Positions 39,598-48,199 of a DNA stretch of 64,000 nt are shown here, one piece after another. Under the pieces are notes generated by a model. The model saw only the letters and a program-made list of their open reading frames with translations, searched no databases and was not told the DNA's origin. Each line of letters opens with the position of its first letter. The first letter of the stretch is position 1. The stretch is taken from positions 372,001 to 436,000 of the forward strand of contig NZ_JAMXOE010000001.1 in the NCBI RefSeq assembly GCF_024055575.1. The letters run 5' to 3'. Source of the stretch: Mucilaginibacter flavidus. Its GTDB lineage: Bacteria > Bacteroidota > Bacteroidia > Sphingobacteriales > Sphingobacteriaceae. Both the position numbers and the translations under genes were made by a program.

Positions 39598-42279
39598 ATG
39601 ACCACTAACTTTTCAAAAAAATCGCCATTAAACATAGTCCTTATCGGTGCATTACTGATTTTTAACGTTGCTTTTGCTAACGCAGTCGCAAAAGTCACCC
39701 GGCTTGAATGCGAATACCTCGCCAACCCTATCGGTGTGGATTCGCCCCATCCGCGGTTAATGTGGGTGATGGACGACCGCAGGCAGGGCGCAAAACAAAC
39801 AGCTTACCAATTATCAGTGAGCACCGATTCAGTTGAGTTAACCAAAGGCATCGCCAACAACTGGCAAAAAGTTAAAATTATGAGCGATGTTAATCGCGTA
39901 AACTATAACGGAAAAGCCTTGCAGCCATACACCAAATACTACTGGCGGGTGCAGGTTTGGGACAAGGATGGCAAAACTGTTACATCGCCGGTGGCTACAT
40001 TTGAAACCGGGCTTATGGGCATGGTAAACTGGAAAGGCGGCTGGATAAGCGATGGGCATAACGCCAATACCAAACCGGCACCCTATTTTAGGCATGCGTT
40101 TGATATCACCAAAAAAATAAAATCGGCACGGGCTTACATTGCGGTAGCAGGATTGTATGAATTATATGTTAACGGCGAAAAAATCGGTAATCACCGCCTC
40201 GACCCAATGTACACCCGGTTCGACAGGCGGACACTTTATGTTACTTATGATGTTACCCGGCAATTGCAAGCAGGTAAAAATGCAGTAGGTGTATTGCTGG
40301 GCAATGGCTGGTATAACCACCAGAGTACGGCCGTATGGTATTTCGACAAATCGCCATGGCGTAACCGGCCGGCATTTTGCCTGGATTTACGCGTCACCTA
40401 CACCGATGGCACGACAGAAACCATATCATCAAACCGGAATTGGAAGACCCACACCGGCCCCATCACATTCAACAGTATTTATACCGCCGAACATTACGAT
40501 GCGCGCCTGGAGCTACCTGGATGGAACACGGCTTCATTTATTGACACGGCCTGGAAAGATGCGTTTGACCGGTCGGCGCCATCGAATAATATAGTTGCAC
40601 AAACCATGCAGCCGATCCGTGCCATAGAAAAAATCCCAGTGCAAAGCATCAAAAAGCTGGATGATAAAACATACCTCTTTGATTTGGGTCGCAACATTTC
40701 GGGCGTAAGCAGTATAACTGTTAAAGGCGAAGCAGGCACGGTTATCCGCCTTAAGCATGCGGAGAAACTGGGCAAAAATGGGTTTGCCGACCAATCGAAT
40801 ATCGACATCCACTACCGCCCAACTGATGACCAGGACCCTTTCCAAACCGATATATTTATTTTAAGCGGAAAAGACGAAGAAACTTTTATGCCCCGCTTTA
40901 ACTATAAGGGTTTTCAATATGTTGAGGTTAGCAGCGACAAACCTATCGAACTAAAAAAAGAAAGCCTATCCGGTTATTTTATGCACAGCGATGTAGAAGC
41001 TGTCGGTACAATCAATTCGTCGAGCAATACGCTTAATAAGATCTGGCAGGCGACAAATACTTCATACCTGTCGAACTTTTTTGGTTACCCTACTGATTGT
41101 CCGCAGCGCGAAAAGAACGGCTGGACCGGCGATGCGCACATAGCCAGCGAAACCGGCTTGTATAATTTCGACGGCATTACCATCTATGAAAAATGGATGG
41201 CGGATCACCGCGACGAACAGCAGCCAAACGGCGTGCTGCCCTCCATCATCCCGTCGAACGGTTGGGGTTACGAGTGGGGCAATGGGCCCGACTGGACCAG
41301 CACGGTAGCCATTATCCCCTGGAACCTGTACCTGTTTTATGGCGACAGCAAAACCCTGGGCGATAATTACGATGCCATAAAAAAATATGTAAACCACATT
41401 GACGACCTCTACCCTACCGGCCTCACCACCTGGGGGCTGGGCGACTGGGTGCCGGTAAAATCGGTAACACCGGTTGAGTTTACCTCGACCGCCTATTATT
41501 TCGCTGATGTTACCATCATGGCAAAAGCGGCAAAATTATTCGGCAGGCTGGATGACCAGAAAAAGTATGAGGCGCTGGCATTAAAAATTAAGACCGCATT
41601 CAATGCAAAATATTTAAACACCGCAACCGGCATTTACGACAAAGGTTTTCAAACAGAACAAAGCGTACCGTTGTTTTGGGGCATGGTGCCCGACGGCCTT
41701 AAACACAAAGTAGCGTCGGTACTTGCCGACCGGGTTAAAGAGGCCAACAACCACTTGGATGTTGGGATTTTAGGCACCAAAGCCATATTAAGCGCATTGA
41801 GCGATAATGGGTATGCTGATGTTGCCTACTCCATTGCCTCGCAGGAAACTTTCCCATCCTGGGGATGGTGGATAGCACGTGGAGCGACTACGCTGTATGA
41901 AAACTGGAATATCGATGCCGATGACGCCCTATCATTAAACCATATTATGTTTGGCGAAATTGGCGCCTGGTACTATAAAGGTATCGGCGGTATAAAACCC
42001 GACCCGCAATCGCCGGGCTTTAAAAATGTATTGCTGACGCCCAATTTTGTAGAAAAGCTCGACCATTTTGAATCGGAACATACCGGCCCGTATGGTAAAA
42101 TTGTTTCTGCCTGGAAAAGGAAGGGTGATGTGGTTGAATATTCGGTGGTTATTCCGGCAAATTCTACGGCGATGATTTACTTCCCGGCGGGAAAAACGAT
42201 TACCGCCAATGGAAAGGCAGTTAATGCGGTTAATGGGTTAAAGGTTGTGGCGGGGAATTATGCTTATTTGATAAAATAG
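39598..42279 (+). CDS. GH78 alpha-L-rhamnosidase, exported
   Basis: An 893-residue inverting rhamnosidase with an N-terminal signal segment (NIVLIGALLIFNVAFANAV). ATG 39598 is used; a TTG lies one codon earlier. Domain order is N-terminal Fn3-like (RLECEYLANPIGVDSPHPRL, YYWRVQVWD), two beta-sandwich domains (FRHAFDITKKIKSARAYIAV; YVTYDVTRQLQAGKNAVGV) and the (alpha/alpha)6 catalytic barrel from about residue 480. Catalytic-site hallmarks are GYPTDCPQREKNGWTGDAHI with the expected acidic residues, then a C-terminal sandwich ending in VVAGNYAYLIK. Cuts L-rhamnose from rhamnogalacturonan or glycosides. No sugar transporter lies adjacent. Confidence 0.94.
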   Translation: MTTNFSKKSPLNIVLIGALLIFNVAFANAVAKVTRLECEYLANPIGVDSPHPRLMWVMDDRRQGAKQTAYQLSVSTDSVELTKGIANNWQKVKIMSDVNRVNYNGKALQPYTKYYWRVQVWDKDGKTVTSPVATFETGLMGMVNWKGGWISDGHNANTKPAPYFRHAFDITKKIKSARAYIAVAGLYELYVNGEKIGNHRLDPMYTRFDRRTLYVTYDVTRQLQAGKNAVGVLLGNGWYNHQSTAVWYFDKSPWRNRPAFCLDLRVTYTDGTTETISSNRNWKTHTGPITFNSIYTAEHYDARLELPGWNTASFIDTAWKDAFDRSAPSNNIVAQTMQPIRAIEKIPVQSIKKLDDKTYLFDLGRNISGVSSITVKGEAGTVIRLKHAEKLGKNGFADQSNIDIHYRPTDDQDPFQTDIFILSGKDEETFMPRFNYKGFQYVEVSSDKPIELKKESLSGYFMHSDVEAVGTINSSSNTLNKIWQATNTSYLSNFFGYPTDCPQREKNGWTGDAHIASETGLYNFDGITIYEKWMADHRDEQQPNGVLPSIIPSNGWGYEWGNGPDWTSTVAIIPWNLYLFYGDSKTLGDNYDAIKKYVNHIDDLYPTGLTTWGLGDWVPVKSVTPVEFTSTAYYFADVTIMAKAAKLFGRLDDQKKYEALALKIKTAFNAKYLNTATGIYDKGFQTEQSVPLFWGMVPDGLKHKVASVLADRVKEANNHLDVGILGTKAILSALSDNGYADVAYSIASQETFPSWGWWIARGATTLYENWNIDADDALSLNHIMFGEIGAWYYKGIGGIKPDPQSPGFKNVLLTPNFVEKLDHFESEHTGPYGKIVSAWKRKGDVVEYSVVIPANSTAMIYFPAGKTITANGKAVNAVNGLKVVAGNYAYLIK

Positions 42280-42658
42280 TGGTAGGGGTATATCGCATAC
42301 TTTAGCCTTCAACTTAATGTGAGTTTTCCATAATCATGCCAGTAATGCGTTCCATTTCCCTACGTGGAACACCCGAAACGCTATGAAACATGCTAATAAT
42401 CAACATATTCAATTTTCATGCAATATTTGTATTTTGCAGGATGCCGCATGATCAGTAGCGGCTTTTTACACACCACGCAGTTCTTTGCCCTTTGGTGGCA
42501 TAATCAACAAGCGAAGAAGAGAAATGAGAAAAATGTAACTTAGCATATTATGTCAAACAAGAAAGCTTAGCAACAGATATCAAACATATATTTCATAGCA
42601 TTATTCAATTGTTTGTAAGGTAAAGACTACGAATGCACCAACGGGCATAAATTTCAGA
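42280..42658. other. Intergenic gap carrying dispersed repeat copy 2
   Basis: AT-rich, with no supported gene. It contains, at 42347-42406, the inverse copy of the repeat upstream of the epimerase gene (GCGTTCCATTTCCC...CGCTATGAAACATG). Elsewhere in the gap I see nothing I can identify. Confidence 0.55.
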
Positions 42659-42886
42659 ATGAAAAAGATAATTTTAATCCATTTTTCGCTATGGATAGTA
42701 ATATCAGCACTGTTTACCTATTTTTCGGAAGTTATTACAAAAGCACTATTTCGGGGATTTGATGATATTTCAATTTTTTTAGGCGTTCTTATAACTGGAA
42801 ATGTTTTAATATTGGTAATACTGGTAATATCCCTGATTGTGATTTTCATTAGACGTAAGAGAAAAGGCATCAAACATCTTTCCTAA
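42659..42886 (+). CDS. Small two-helix membrane protein
   Basis: A 75-residue protein with two hydrophobic helices (IHFSLWIVISALFTYFS and ILVILVISLIVIFI) and a basic tail (RRKRKGIKHLS) that fixes the C terminus inside. No family recognised. Composition is AT-rich like the following hypothetical gene, which suggests a more variable or acquired region. It is supported only by the hydrophobic pattern and ATG start. Confidence 0.5.
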   Translation: MKKIILIHFSLWIVISALFTYFSEVITKALFRGFDDISIFLGVLITGNVLILVILVISLIVIFIRRKRKGIKHLS

Positions 42887-43013
42887 CATTCTGAAAAAGC
42901 CTGTAACGTTAGTGAAATGCCCTTTTTGTGGCGCTGATAATAAACTAATTAAGGATTAGGACTACGAGTTCTCAAACAGGCCTGAGTTTATAGCGAAATA
43001 TTAAAAACACAGA

Positions 43014-43349
43014 ATGAATTTTAATACAGCTTTGAAATCAATAACATCAATTGAATCTAATTTAGATGGCGACATAAAATATTCTTATGATTTAACCAAT
43101 ATCAATACGTGTAAATTAATCATGTTATGTAGTGATGGAGCAGAACGTCATTTAACCTTCAAATTGAAAAAGGAAATCAAAAGAAGGGTTTATGTAAATT
43201 TTATTTGTAACGATTTTCGCATTGATTTTCCCCTTATGAAAGGTGTCGAGCGATTTAAATTTGGAATTAAGGATTTCACTATAATGTTATCTTATGGGAT
43301 TAAGTCCGATAAGATTTCACCCAATGGTAATTTTGATATAGAGTTTTAA
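43014..43349 (+). CDS. Hypothetical protein (111 residues)
   Basis: A soluble, AT-rich, 111-residue protein with alternating strands (KYSYDLTNINTCKLIMLCSD, RRVYVNFICNDFRIDFPL, KFGIKDFTIMLSYG). No signal peptide, no known domain. The gene lies in a low-GC stretch between repeats, and its composition differs from the 43%-type coding genes around it by eye. Possible accessory gene; function unknown. Confidence 0.55.
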   Translation: MNFNTALKSITSIESNLDGDIKYSYDLTNINTCKLIMLCSDGAERHLTFKLKKEIKRRVYVNFICNDFRIDFPLMKGVERFKFGIKDFTIMLSYGIKSDKISPNGNFDIEF

Positions 43350-43418
43350 TATTATTTTTTTCCTCGCAGGTCTGTCAAAGATTTAAGTTAACCCATAAAA
43401 ATTCTTCAAGTATATTAA

Positions 43419-43622
43419 AGGGCCATCGGCCTGAAACATATTGTAGCCACGGGTTTCAACCCATGGTAGATTGATTTTTTAAAAAAAAGAGTGCCATCGG
43501 CACGAAATATATTAAGGTGTAAATATTCAAAAATATTGGTCGAACCTAAGGTTCTGAATCAATTTCGTCTTTATTCCACGGGTTAAAACCCGTGGCTACA
43601 ATATCCGGCCGAGGCTACGCCT
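43419..43622. repeat. ~204-bp inverted-repeat element (CCACGGGTT...AACCCGTGG)
   Basis: Left arm around 43438-43466 (ATATTGTAGCCACGGGTTTC, AACCCATGG) is an inverted match to the right arm 43577-43605 (CCACGGGTTAAAACCCGTGG, CTACAATAT), 27 of 29 positions by eye. Outside these, GGGCCATCGGCC (43419) and CCGGCCGAGGCTACGCC (43606) form local hairpins, and GTGCCATCGGCAC (43491-43503) sits inside. The element has no coding frame and resembles a Bacteroidota MITE/REP unit upstream of the DPP-IV gene. Confidence 0.8.
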
Positions 43623-43667
43623 CTTTAATTCACCTAACTGCCCGCTGCAAAAATCCATATGTTTTTT

Positions 43668-43777
43668 GTGGATTAACTTAAACTCGTAGAGGACCCTGCG
43701 TTGGTGTGTAATAATCGAGCCGAAGAATGCATACAAGCTATTTTGTTCTGAAATGTTAATCCACAGCTGGGTCCTCT
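43668..43777. repeat. Crossed inverted repeats (pseudoknot-like order) before the DPP-IV gene
   Basis: Two pairs of exact arms are ordered A-B-A'-B': GTGGATTAAC (43668-43677) with GTTAATCCAC (43755-43764), and AGAGGACCC (43688-43696) with GGGTCCTCT (43769-43777). If transcribed, the pairs cannot nest and would form a pseudoknot-type fold or alternate with one another. They may also be a remnant of a repeat. The rest of 43623-43964 holds no supported gene. Confidence 0.55.
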
Positions 43778-43964
43778 GTCGAGAGACCCTGCGGAAGAGG
43801 TCCTTAAAAATTCCGACATCGAACATCCGACCGCGTGCCGCCTTAGCTTTAGCGGTGGCGCAAATCCGAAATCTTCTGCCACAATAATATTACACAAGCC
43901 CTCAAATTTGTGAAAGCTATTTATTTGCTGTAGCTTGGTTTGCTGATAACTGACTTATAAAGCT

Positions 43965-46307
43965 ATGAACAAATTTTTACTCGCGGCCATACCCTGTGCC
44001 CTGGTATTTTCCGCCCGTGCCCAGCAGGGCCCTCCTCTCACAACAAAAGATTATGAACGCGCCGAAAGCTTTTTGAGCTATGGCACCGAACCACTGATTG
44101 ATAACGCCACGGTACGCCCGGATTGGCTGCCCGATGGTCGTTTCTGGTACCGTAACCTGAATGCTACCGGCAGCGAATTTATATTGGTCGACCCGGCTAA
44201 AGGCACACGCTCAGCAGCATTCGACCAGGCAAAACTTGCCGCAGGTCTTTCTACAGCAACCGGTAAACAATACACCGCAGCAATGCTGCCTTTTCAAAGG
44301 TTCACCTTTTCGGCAGATGGGAAAGCCATTGTGTTTATGGCTGATGGCAAGCAATGGAAAGCCGACCTGGGCTCGTATGTTGTTACCGAAGATGGTTCGC
44401 CCATGGCTGCTGAAGCAGGCGGCGGCGGAAGGCGTGGTGGCAGAGGCGGCGCAGGTGGTGTAAACCTATCGCCGGATGGCAAAAAAGGCGCTTTCATTCG
44501 CGACTGGAACCTTTGGGTGCGCGATATGGAAACCAAAAAAGAAACCCAGCTAACTACCGACGGTGTTAAAGATTATGGCTATGCCACAGATAACGCCGGC
44601 TGGAAACACAGCGATAATGCAATTTTGATATGGTCGTCTGACTCGAAAAAGATCGCCACTTTTAAAGACGACCAGCGCAAGGTTAGCGATATGTACCTGG
44701 TTACTACCAACGTAGGCAAACCAACCCTTAAAGAATGGAAATACCCGCTGCCTGGTGGCGAGATACCAATGATACAACGCTGCATCATCGATATTGACAA
44801 TGCAAAAGTGGTAATGACCAAAGTTGCTCCTGATCCGCACCGCGCTACATTGAGCGATGACATCGCCAGCAGCGGTACTATGGATGATATTTACTTCAGT
44901 TCAGATAACACGAAAGTTGCTTTCGTGTCAACATCGCGCGATCATAAAAACGAAAAAGTTCGCATTGCTGATGCTGCTACCGGCGACGTACGCGAAGTTT
45001 TTGAAGAGACTGTAAAAACACAGTTTGAATCAGGTCACGGCGGCATTAACTGGCGCTACCTGGATAAATCGAACGAAATTATCTGGTTCTCAGAACGCGA
45101 TAACTGGGGCCACCTTTATTTGTATGATGCCACCACCGGCAAGGTTAAAAACCAGATAACCACAGGCGACTACTTAGTCACCAACATTTTAAAGATTGAC
45201 GAAAAAGCCCGCATGATTTATTTCACGGCTGATGACCGCCAGGCAGAGAATCCTTACTTTGCACAATTCTGCAAAATTGGTTTCGATGGCAAACATTTCG
45301 CCAATCTTACACCTGAGGCGGGCAACCATAACGTTACTTTATCGCCAAACGGCAATTACTTTGTTGACAGCTACTCAAAACCAGACGTACCACCGGTTAC
45401 CGTGCTGCGCGATTTGAACGGCAAAATGATTGCCACCTTAGAAAAAGCTGATGTATCAAGGTTAATGGCTACCGGCTGGAAACCCCTAACTACGTTCTCT
45501 GTTAAGGCCCATGACGGCAAAACAGATATCTATGGTTTGATGATAACTCCGTCAAAACTCGATCCGAATAAGAAATATCCAATTATTGATTATATCTATC
45601 CTGGTCCGCAGGGAGGTAGCGTTGGCAGTTGGTCGTTCGCAGCTTCAAGGGGCGATGGACAGGCGCTTGCAGAGTTGGGCTTTATAGTAGTTGAGGTTGA
45701 AGGCACCAGCAACCCGCTGCGTTCAAAAAGCTTTCACGATATGAGCTATGGTAACATGGCCGAAAACACCTTGCCCGACCAGATAACAGCTATTCGCCAA
45801 CTGGCCTCGAAATATGGTTACATGGACACAACCCGCGTTGGTATATGGGGACACTCAGGCGGTGGTTTTGCTACAGCCGGCGCGATGTTCCGTTATCCTG
45901 ACTTCTTTAAAGTTGGCATATCAGAATCGGGCAACCACGAAAACCTTAACTACGAGGATGATTGGGGCGAACGCTACAACGGATTAGTAGGCAATGCTGA
46001 CTACGCTGCCCAGGCCAACCAAAACCTGGCAAAAAATCTGAAAGGTAAACTGATGCTTGCCCACGGCTTAATGGACGATAACGTACCGCCATATAACACC
46101 TTATTAGTTGTTGAAGCGCTTGAGAAAGCCGGCAAGGATTATGACCTGGTGGTGTTCCCTAACAGTCCGCATGGCTATGGCCAGTATTCGCCGTACATGA
46201 CGCGCCGTCGCTGGGACTATTTCGTAAAGAACCTCCTTGGTGTTGAGCCACCGCACGAATACCAGCTAAAAGCCAAATCCGACCCACGCAATGGTGGCGG
46301 AAGGTAA
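43965..46307 (+). CDS. DPP-IV-type S9 prolyl oligopeptidase family peptidase
   Basis: A 780-residue exported serine peptidase with a signal peptide (LLAAIPCALVFSARAQ). The N-terminal ~490 residues form a DPP-IV beta-propeller with an inserted Gly/Arg-rich loop (AGGGGRRGGRGGAGG, residues ~147-165). The C-terminal alpha/beta hydrolase has nucleophile S631 in WGHSGGGFATAG, Asp in DDNVPPYNT and His in NSPHGYGQ. It releases X-Pro dipeptides or similar from peptides in the periplasm. A hairpin terminator follows at 46337. Confidence 0.94.
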   Translation: MNKFLLAAIPCALVFSARAQQGPPLTTKDYERAESFLSYGTEPLIDNATVRPDWLPDGRFWYRNLNATGSEFILVDPAKGTRSAAFDQAKLAAGLSTATGKQYTAAMLPFQRFTFSADGKAIVFMADGKQWKADLGSYVVTEDGSPMAAEAGGGGRRGGRGGAGGVNLSPDGKKGAFIRDWNLWVRDMETKKETQLTTDGVKDYGYATDNAGWKHSDNAILIWSSDSKKIATFKDDQRKVSDMYLVTTNVGKPTLKEWKYPLPGGEIPMIQRCIIDIDNAKVVMTKVAPDPHRATLSDDIASSGTMDDIYFSSDNTKVAFVSTSRDHKNEKVRIADAATGDVREVFEETVKTQFESGHGGINWRYLDKSNEIIWFSERDNWGHLYLYDATTGKVKNQITTGDYLVTNILKIDEKARMIYFTADDRQAENPYFAQFCKIGFDGKHFANLTPEAGNHNVTLSPNGNYFVDSYSKPDVPPVTVLRDLNGKMIATLEKADVSRLMATGWKPLTTFSVKAHDGKTDIYGLMITPSKLDPNKKYPIIDYIYPGPQGGSVGSWSFAASRGDGQALAELGFIVVEVEGTSNPLRSKSFHDMSYGNMAENTLPDQITAIRQLASKYGYMDTTRVGIWGHSGGGFATAGAMFRYPDFFKVGISESGNHENLNYEDDWGERYNGLVGNADYAAQANQNLAKNLKGKLMLAHGLMDDNVPPYNTLLVVEALEKAGKDYDLVVFPNSPHGYGQYSPYMTRRRWDYFVKNLLGVEPPHEYQLKAKSDPRNGGGR

Positions 46308-46336
46308 AAATTAGGAAACCTGTATCTTTTTATATG

Positions 46337-46368
46337 GCCTGCTCCTTTTCGGGGCAGGCTTTTTTTGT
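46337..46368 (+). terminator. Terminator after the DPP-IV gene
   Basis: GCCTGCTCC (46337-46345) pairs with GGGGCAGGC (46351-46359), with one G-T pair, followed by a run of seven Ts. The rest of the gap to 46651 (including a 61-codon plus-strand frame at 46365) holds no supported gene. Confidence 0.85.
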
Positions 46369-46651
46369 TGGATGATAGAATGATCCTTAAAAAACTCCAG
46401 CGCATTCGCTCTTCGGAAATTTTATGCGACGCTGGTGTACGTTCAAACGATAAATTGACAAAACTAGTAGCCTTTAGTCGAAAGCTACCGATGAACAAAG
46501 CAAAAAAAGCGCGGGTTGACAGGGTTGACACAATTTCGAGGCTGCTATGATATAACGATCACAAAATCAAATAATTACTAAAAACCAGCAGGCAAAACGT
46601 GAAAATAATAGCAAAGCAGGAATTGACAACTGACGCGTCGATTTAAACAAA

Positions 46652-46683
46652 ATCCCCGGCTGCTTTCACAACCGGGGATAAAG
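46652..46683 (-). terminator. Terminator of the susCD operon
   Basis: ATCCCCGG (46652-46659) and CCGGGGAT (46672-46679) form an 8-bp GC-rich stem. Read on the minus strand it is followed by TTTTGTTT, so it ends transcription coming from the SusC-SusD genes. Confidence 0.8.
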
Positions 46684-46715
46684 ATTTGTAAAGTATTTAA
46701 ATTAATGAAGCCAAA

Positions 46716-48188
46716 TTAATGGGTATCAAAGAAAAGCTTTGTAGTTACCACGTCACCACCGATGGCAGCAGATGCCTTGTCGTAGTTTGGCTTGTTAACA
46801 TTTTGTTCGCTTATAGGGTAGGTAAAGCGCACCGGGAAATCGCTAAACGCGCTGGGTGGTGGCACCAATGCCGGGTAATCCAGTTTCCTATTTACTATCC
46901 AGGCATCCCATCCCCTGTTATAAAGGGCGATATACTCCTGACCGGCAATTTTTTGCAGCGGTGTAGCACCGGCAGCGGTTGCATAGGCAATATTGGTTTG
47001 TGCAAGGAAAGTCCCGGTTGGGTTGGCGCCTGTCCAATACAATACAGAGGCGCTTATCGCGGCAGTATAGTGCGATTGAATAGTACCACCAACAGCGTAT
47101 CCCCGTGCAACTGCTTCCGCAAGGTTAAATTCTGTTTCCGAGTAGTCTAACAGCAGGCCAGGGAAGTCAGGGTTGGTAAGGTTTCCGATAGCGCCTGGCG
47201 TTAACAGTGCTCCTGCCGGTAACGAGTAATCTGAAAATGCAAGCGAACCATCACCTGTGCCGTTATCTGCACCTTCGTAAATGTTGTTGGATGCACTTTT
47301 GGCAAAGAAATATGGAAGCCTTGGGTCCTGTGTTGGGGTATTAGGATTAAGCAAATCGATGAATTGACTTGTACCCACAAAATCGTGCCTTTGGCTTTGT
47401 ACCAGGTTAACCCAAATTGGATTGGTGTTTGGCGGGGTTGCAACATATTGGAATAAGGCATTATCATCATTCGATGTAAAAACGCCTGCGGTAACAGCAG
47501 CCTCAACAGTGGATTTTGCCGTTGCCGGGTCTGAATCGGCAATGGTTATGCCCATTTTAAGCTTGAATGTGTTGGCAAACTTTTTCCATTTGTTTACATC
47601 GCCACCATAAATTATATCAGCTGCACCTATGCTGCCAGAATTTGGATCCAATGCCGCTATGTCGGCATCAAGGCGGGTTAACAATGCAGTGTATACAGTT
47701 TTGGCATCATCATACTTTGGAAACGGCTTATTAATATCCAAAGCTTCAGAATATGGAATATTACCGAAAGTAGTAACCAAATAATAATAGCTGTACACCT
47801 GCAAAATATCGGCAATAGCCGTTTGATTTTTAAGCGTCCCGGCGTCTTTCACATCAAGGACCATAGCTTGTTTCGATTTTTCGAAATTTTGCAGTGTGTT
47901 GGTATAAAGGGCGGTCCAGATGCCATCGGGTTGTTTACGGTAGCTTATCTGGTATTGGGTTTCATTTAAATATTGGGTTTCTGTCCATTGCTGTTCAATT
48001 AACCTGAATATATTTAAATTCACACTTGGCGACGTCACCGTATTGGTCAACAACCTCTCAGCCTCGGTAAACAACGAGTAGGATGGCACGGTGGAAGGGT
48101 TTTTCGGATCGACATTTAAACTTGTCAAATCCTTTTTGCAGGCCCCCAAAGTAAGCAAGGCTGCAAAAATTAATGCTGTTTTTTTCAT
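46716..48188 (-). CDS. SusD/RagB-family nutrient-binding outer-membrane lipoprotein
   Basis: A 490-residue lipoprotein with lipobox LGAC (Cys near residue 18; LIFAALLTLGACKK). It is of the SusD-like_2 type: LNVDPKNPSTVPSYSLFTEAE at the start, then WTETQYLNETQYQ and mixed TPR-like helices (VYSYYYLVTTFGNIPYSEAL). The C-terminal part contains YIALYNRGWDAWIVNRKLDYPAL, a family hallmark. It caps the SusC barrel 11 bases upstream and delivers glycans or peptides to it. The two genes are an operon. The substrate is not stated by the sequence. Confidence 0.93.
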   Translation of the reverse strand: MKKTALIFAALLTLGACKKDLTSLNVDPKNPSTVPSYSLFTEAERLLTNTVTSPSVNLNIFRLIEQQWTETQYLNETQYQISYRKQPDGIWTALYTNTLQNFEKSKQAMVLDVKDAGTLKNQTAIADILQVYSYYYLVTTFGNIPYSEALDINKPFPKYDDAKTVYTALLTRLDADIAALDPNSGSIGAADIIYGGDVNKWKKFANTFKLKMGITIADSDPATAKSTVEAAVTAGVFTSNDDNALFQYVATPPNTNPIWVNLVQSQRHDFVGTSQFIDLLNPNTPTQDPRLPYFFAKSASNNIYEGADNGTGDGSLAFSDYSLPAGALLTPGAIGNLTNPDFPGLLLDYSETEFNLAEAVARGYAVGGTIQSHYTAAISASVLYWTGANPTGTFLAQTNIAYATAAGATPLQKIAGQEYIALYNRGWDAWIVNRKLDYPALVPPPSAFSDFPVRFTYPISEQNVNKPNYDKASAAIGGDVVTTKLFFDTH

Positions 48189-48199
48189 ATCTGTGATGA

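Noticed and set aside
43596-43897. Minus-strand frames before the DPP-IV gene as a transposase fragment
   Set aside because: They overlap the inverted repeats and show no recognisable domain; the repeats explain the sequence better.
46365-46550. 61-codon plus-strand frame after the DPP-IV terminator
   Set aside because: It lies directly after a terminator hairpin, has no leader or family likeness and no sensible composition.
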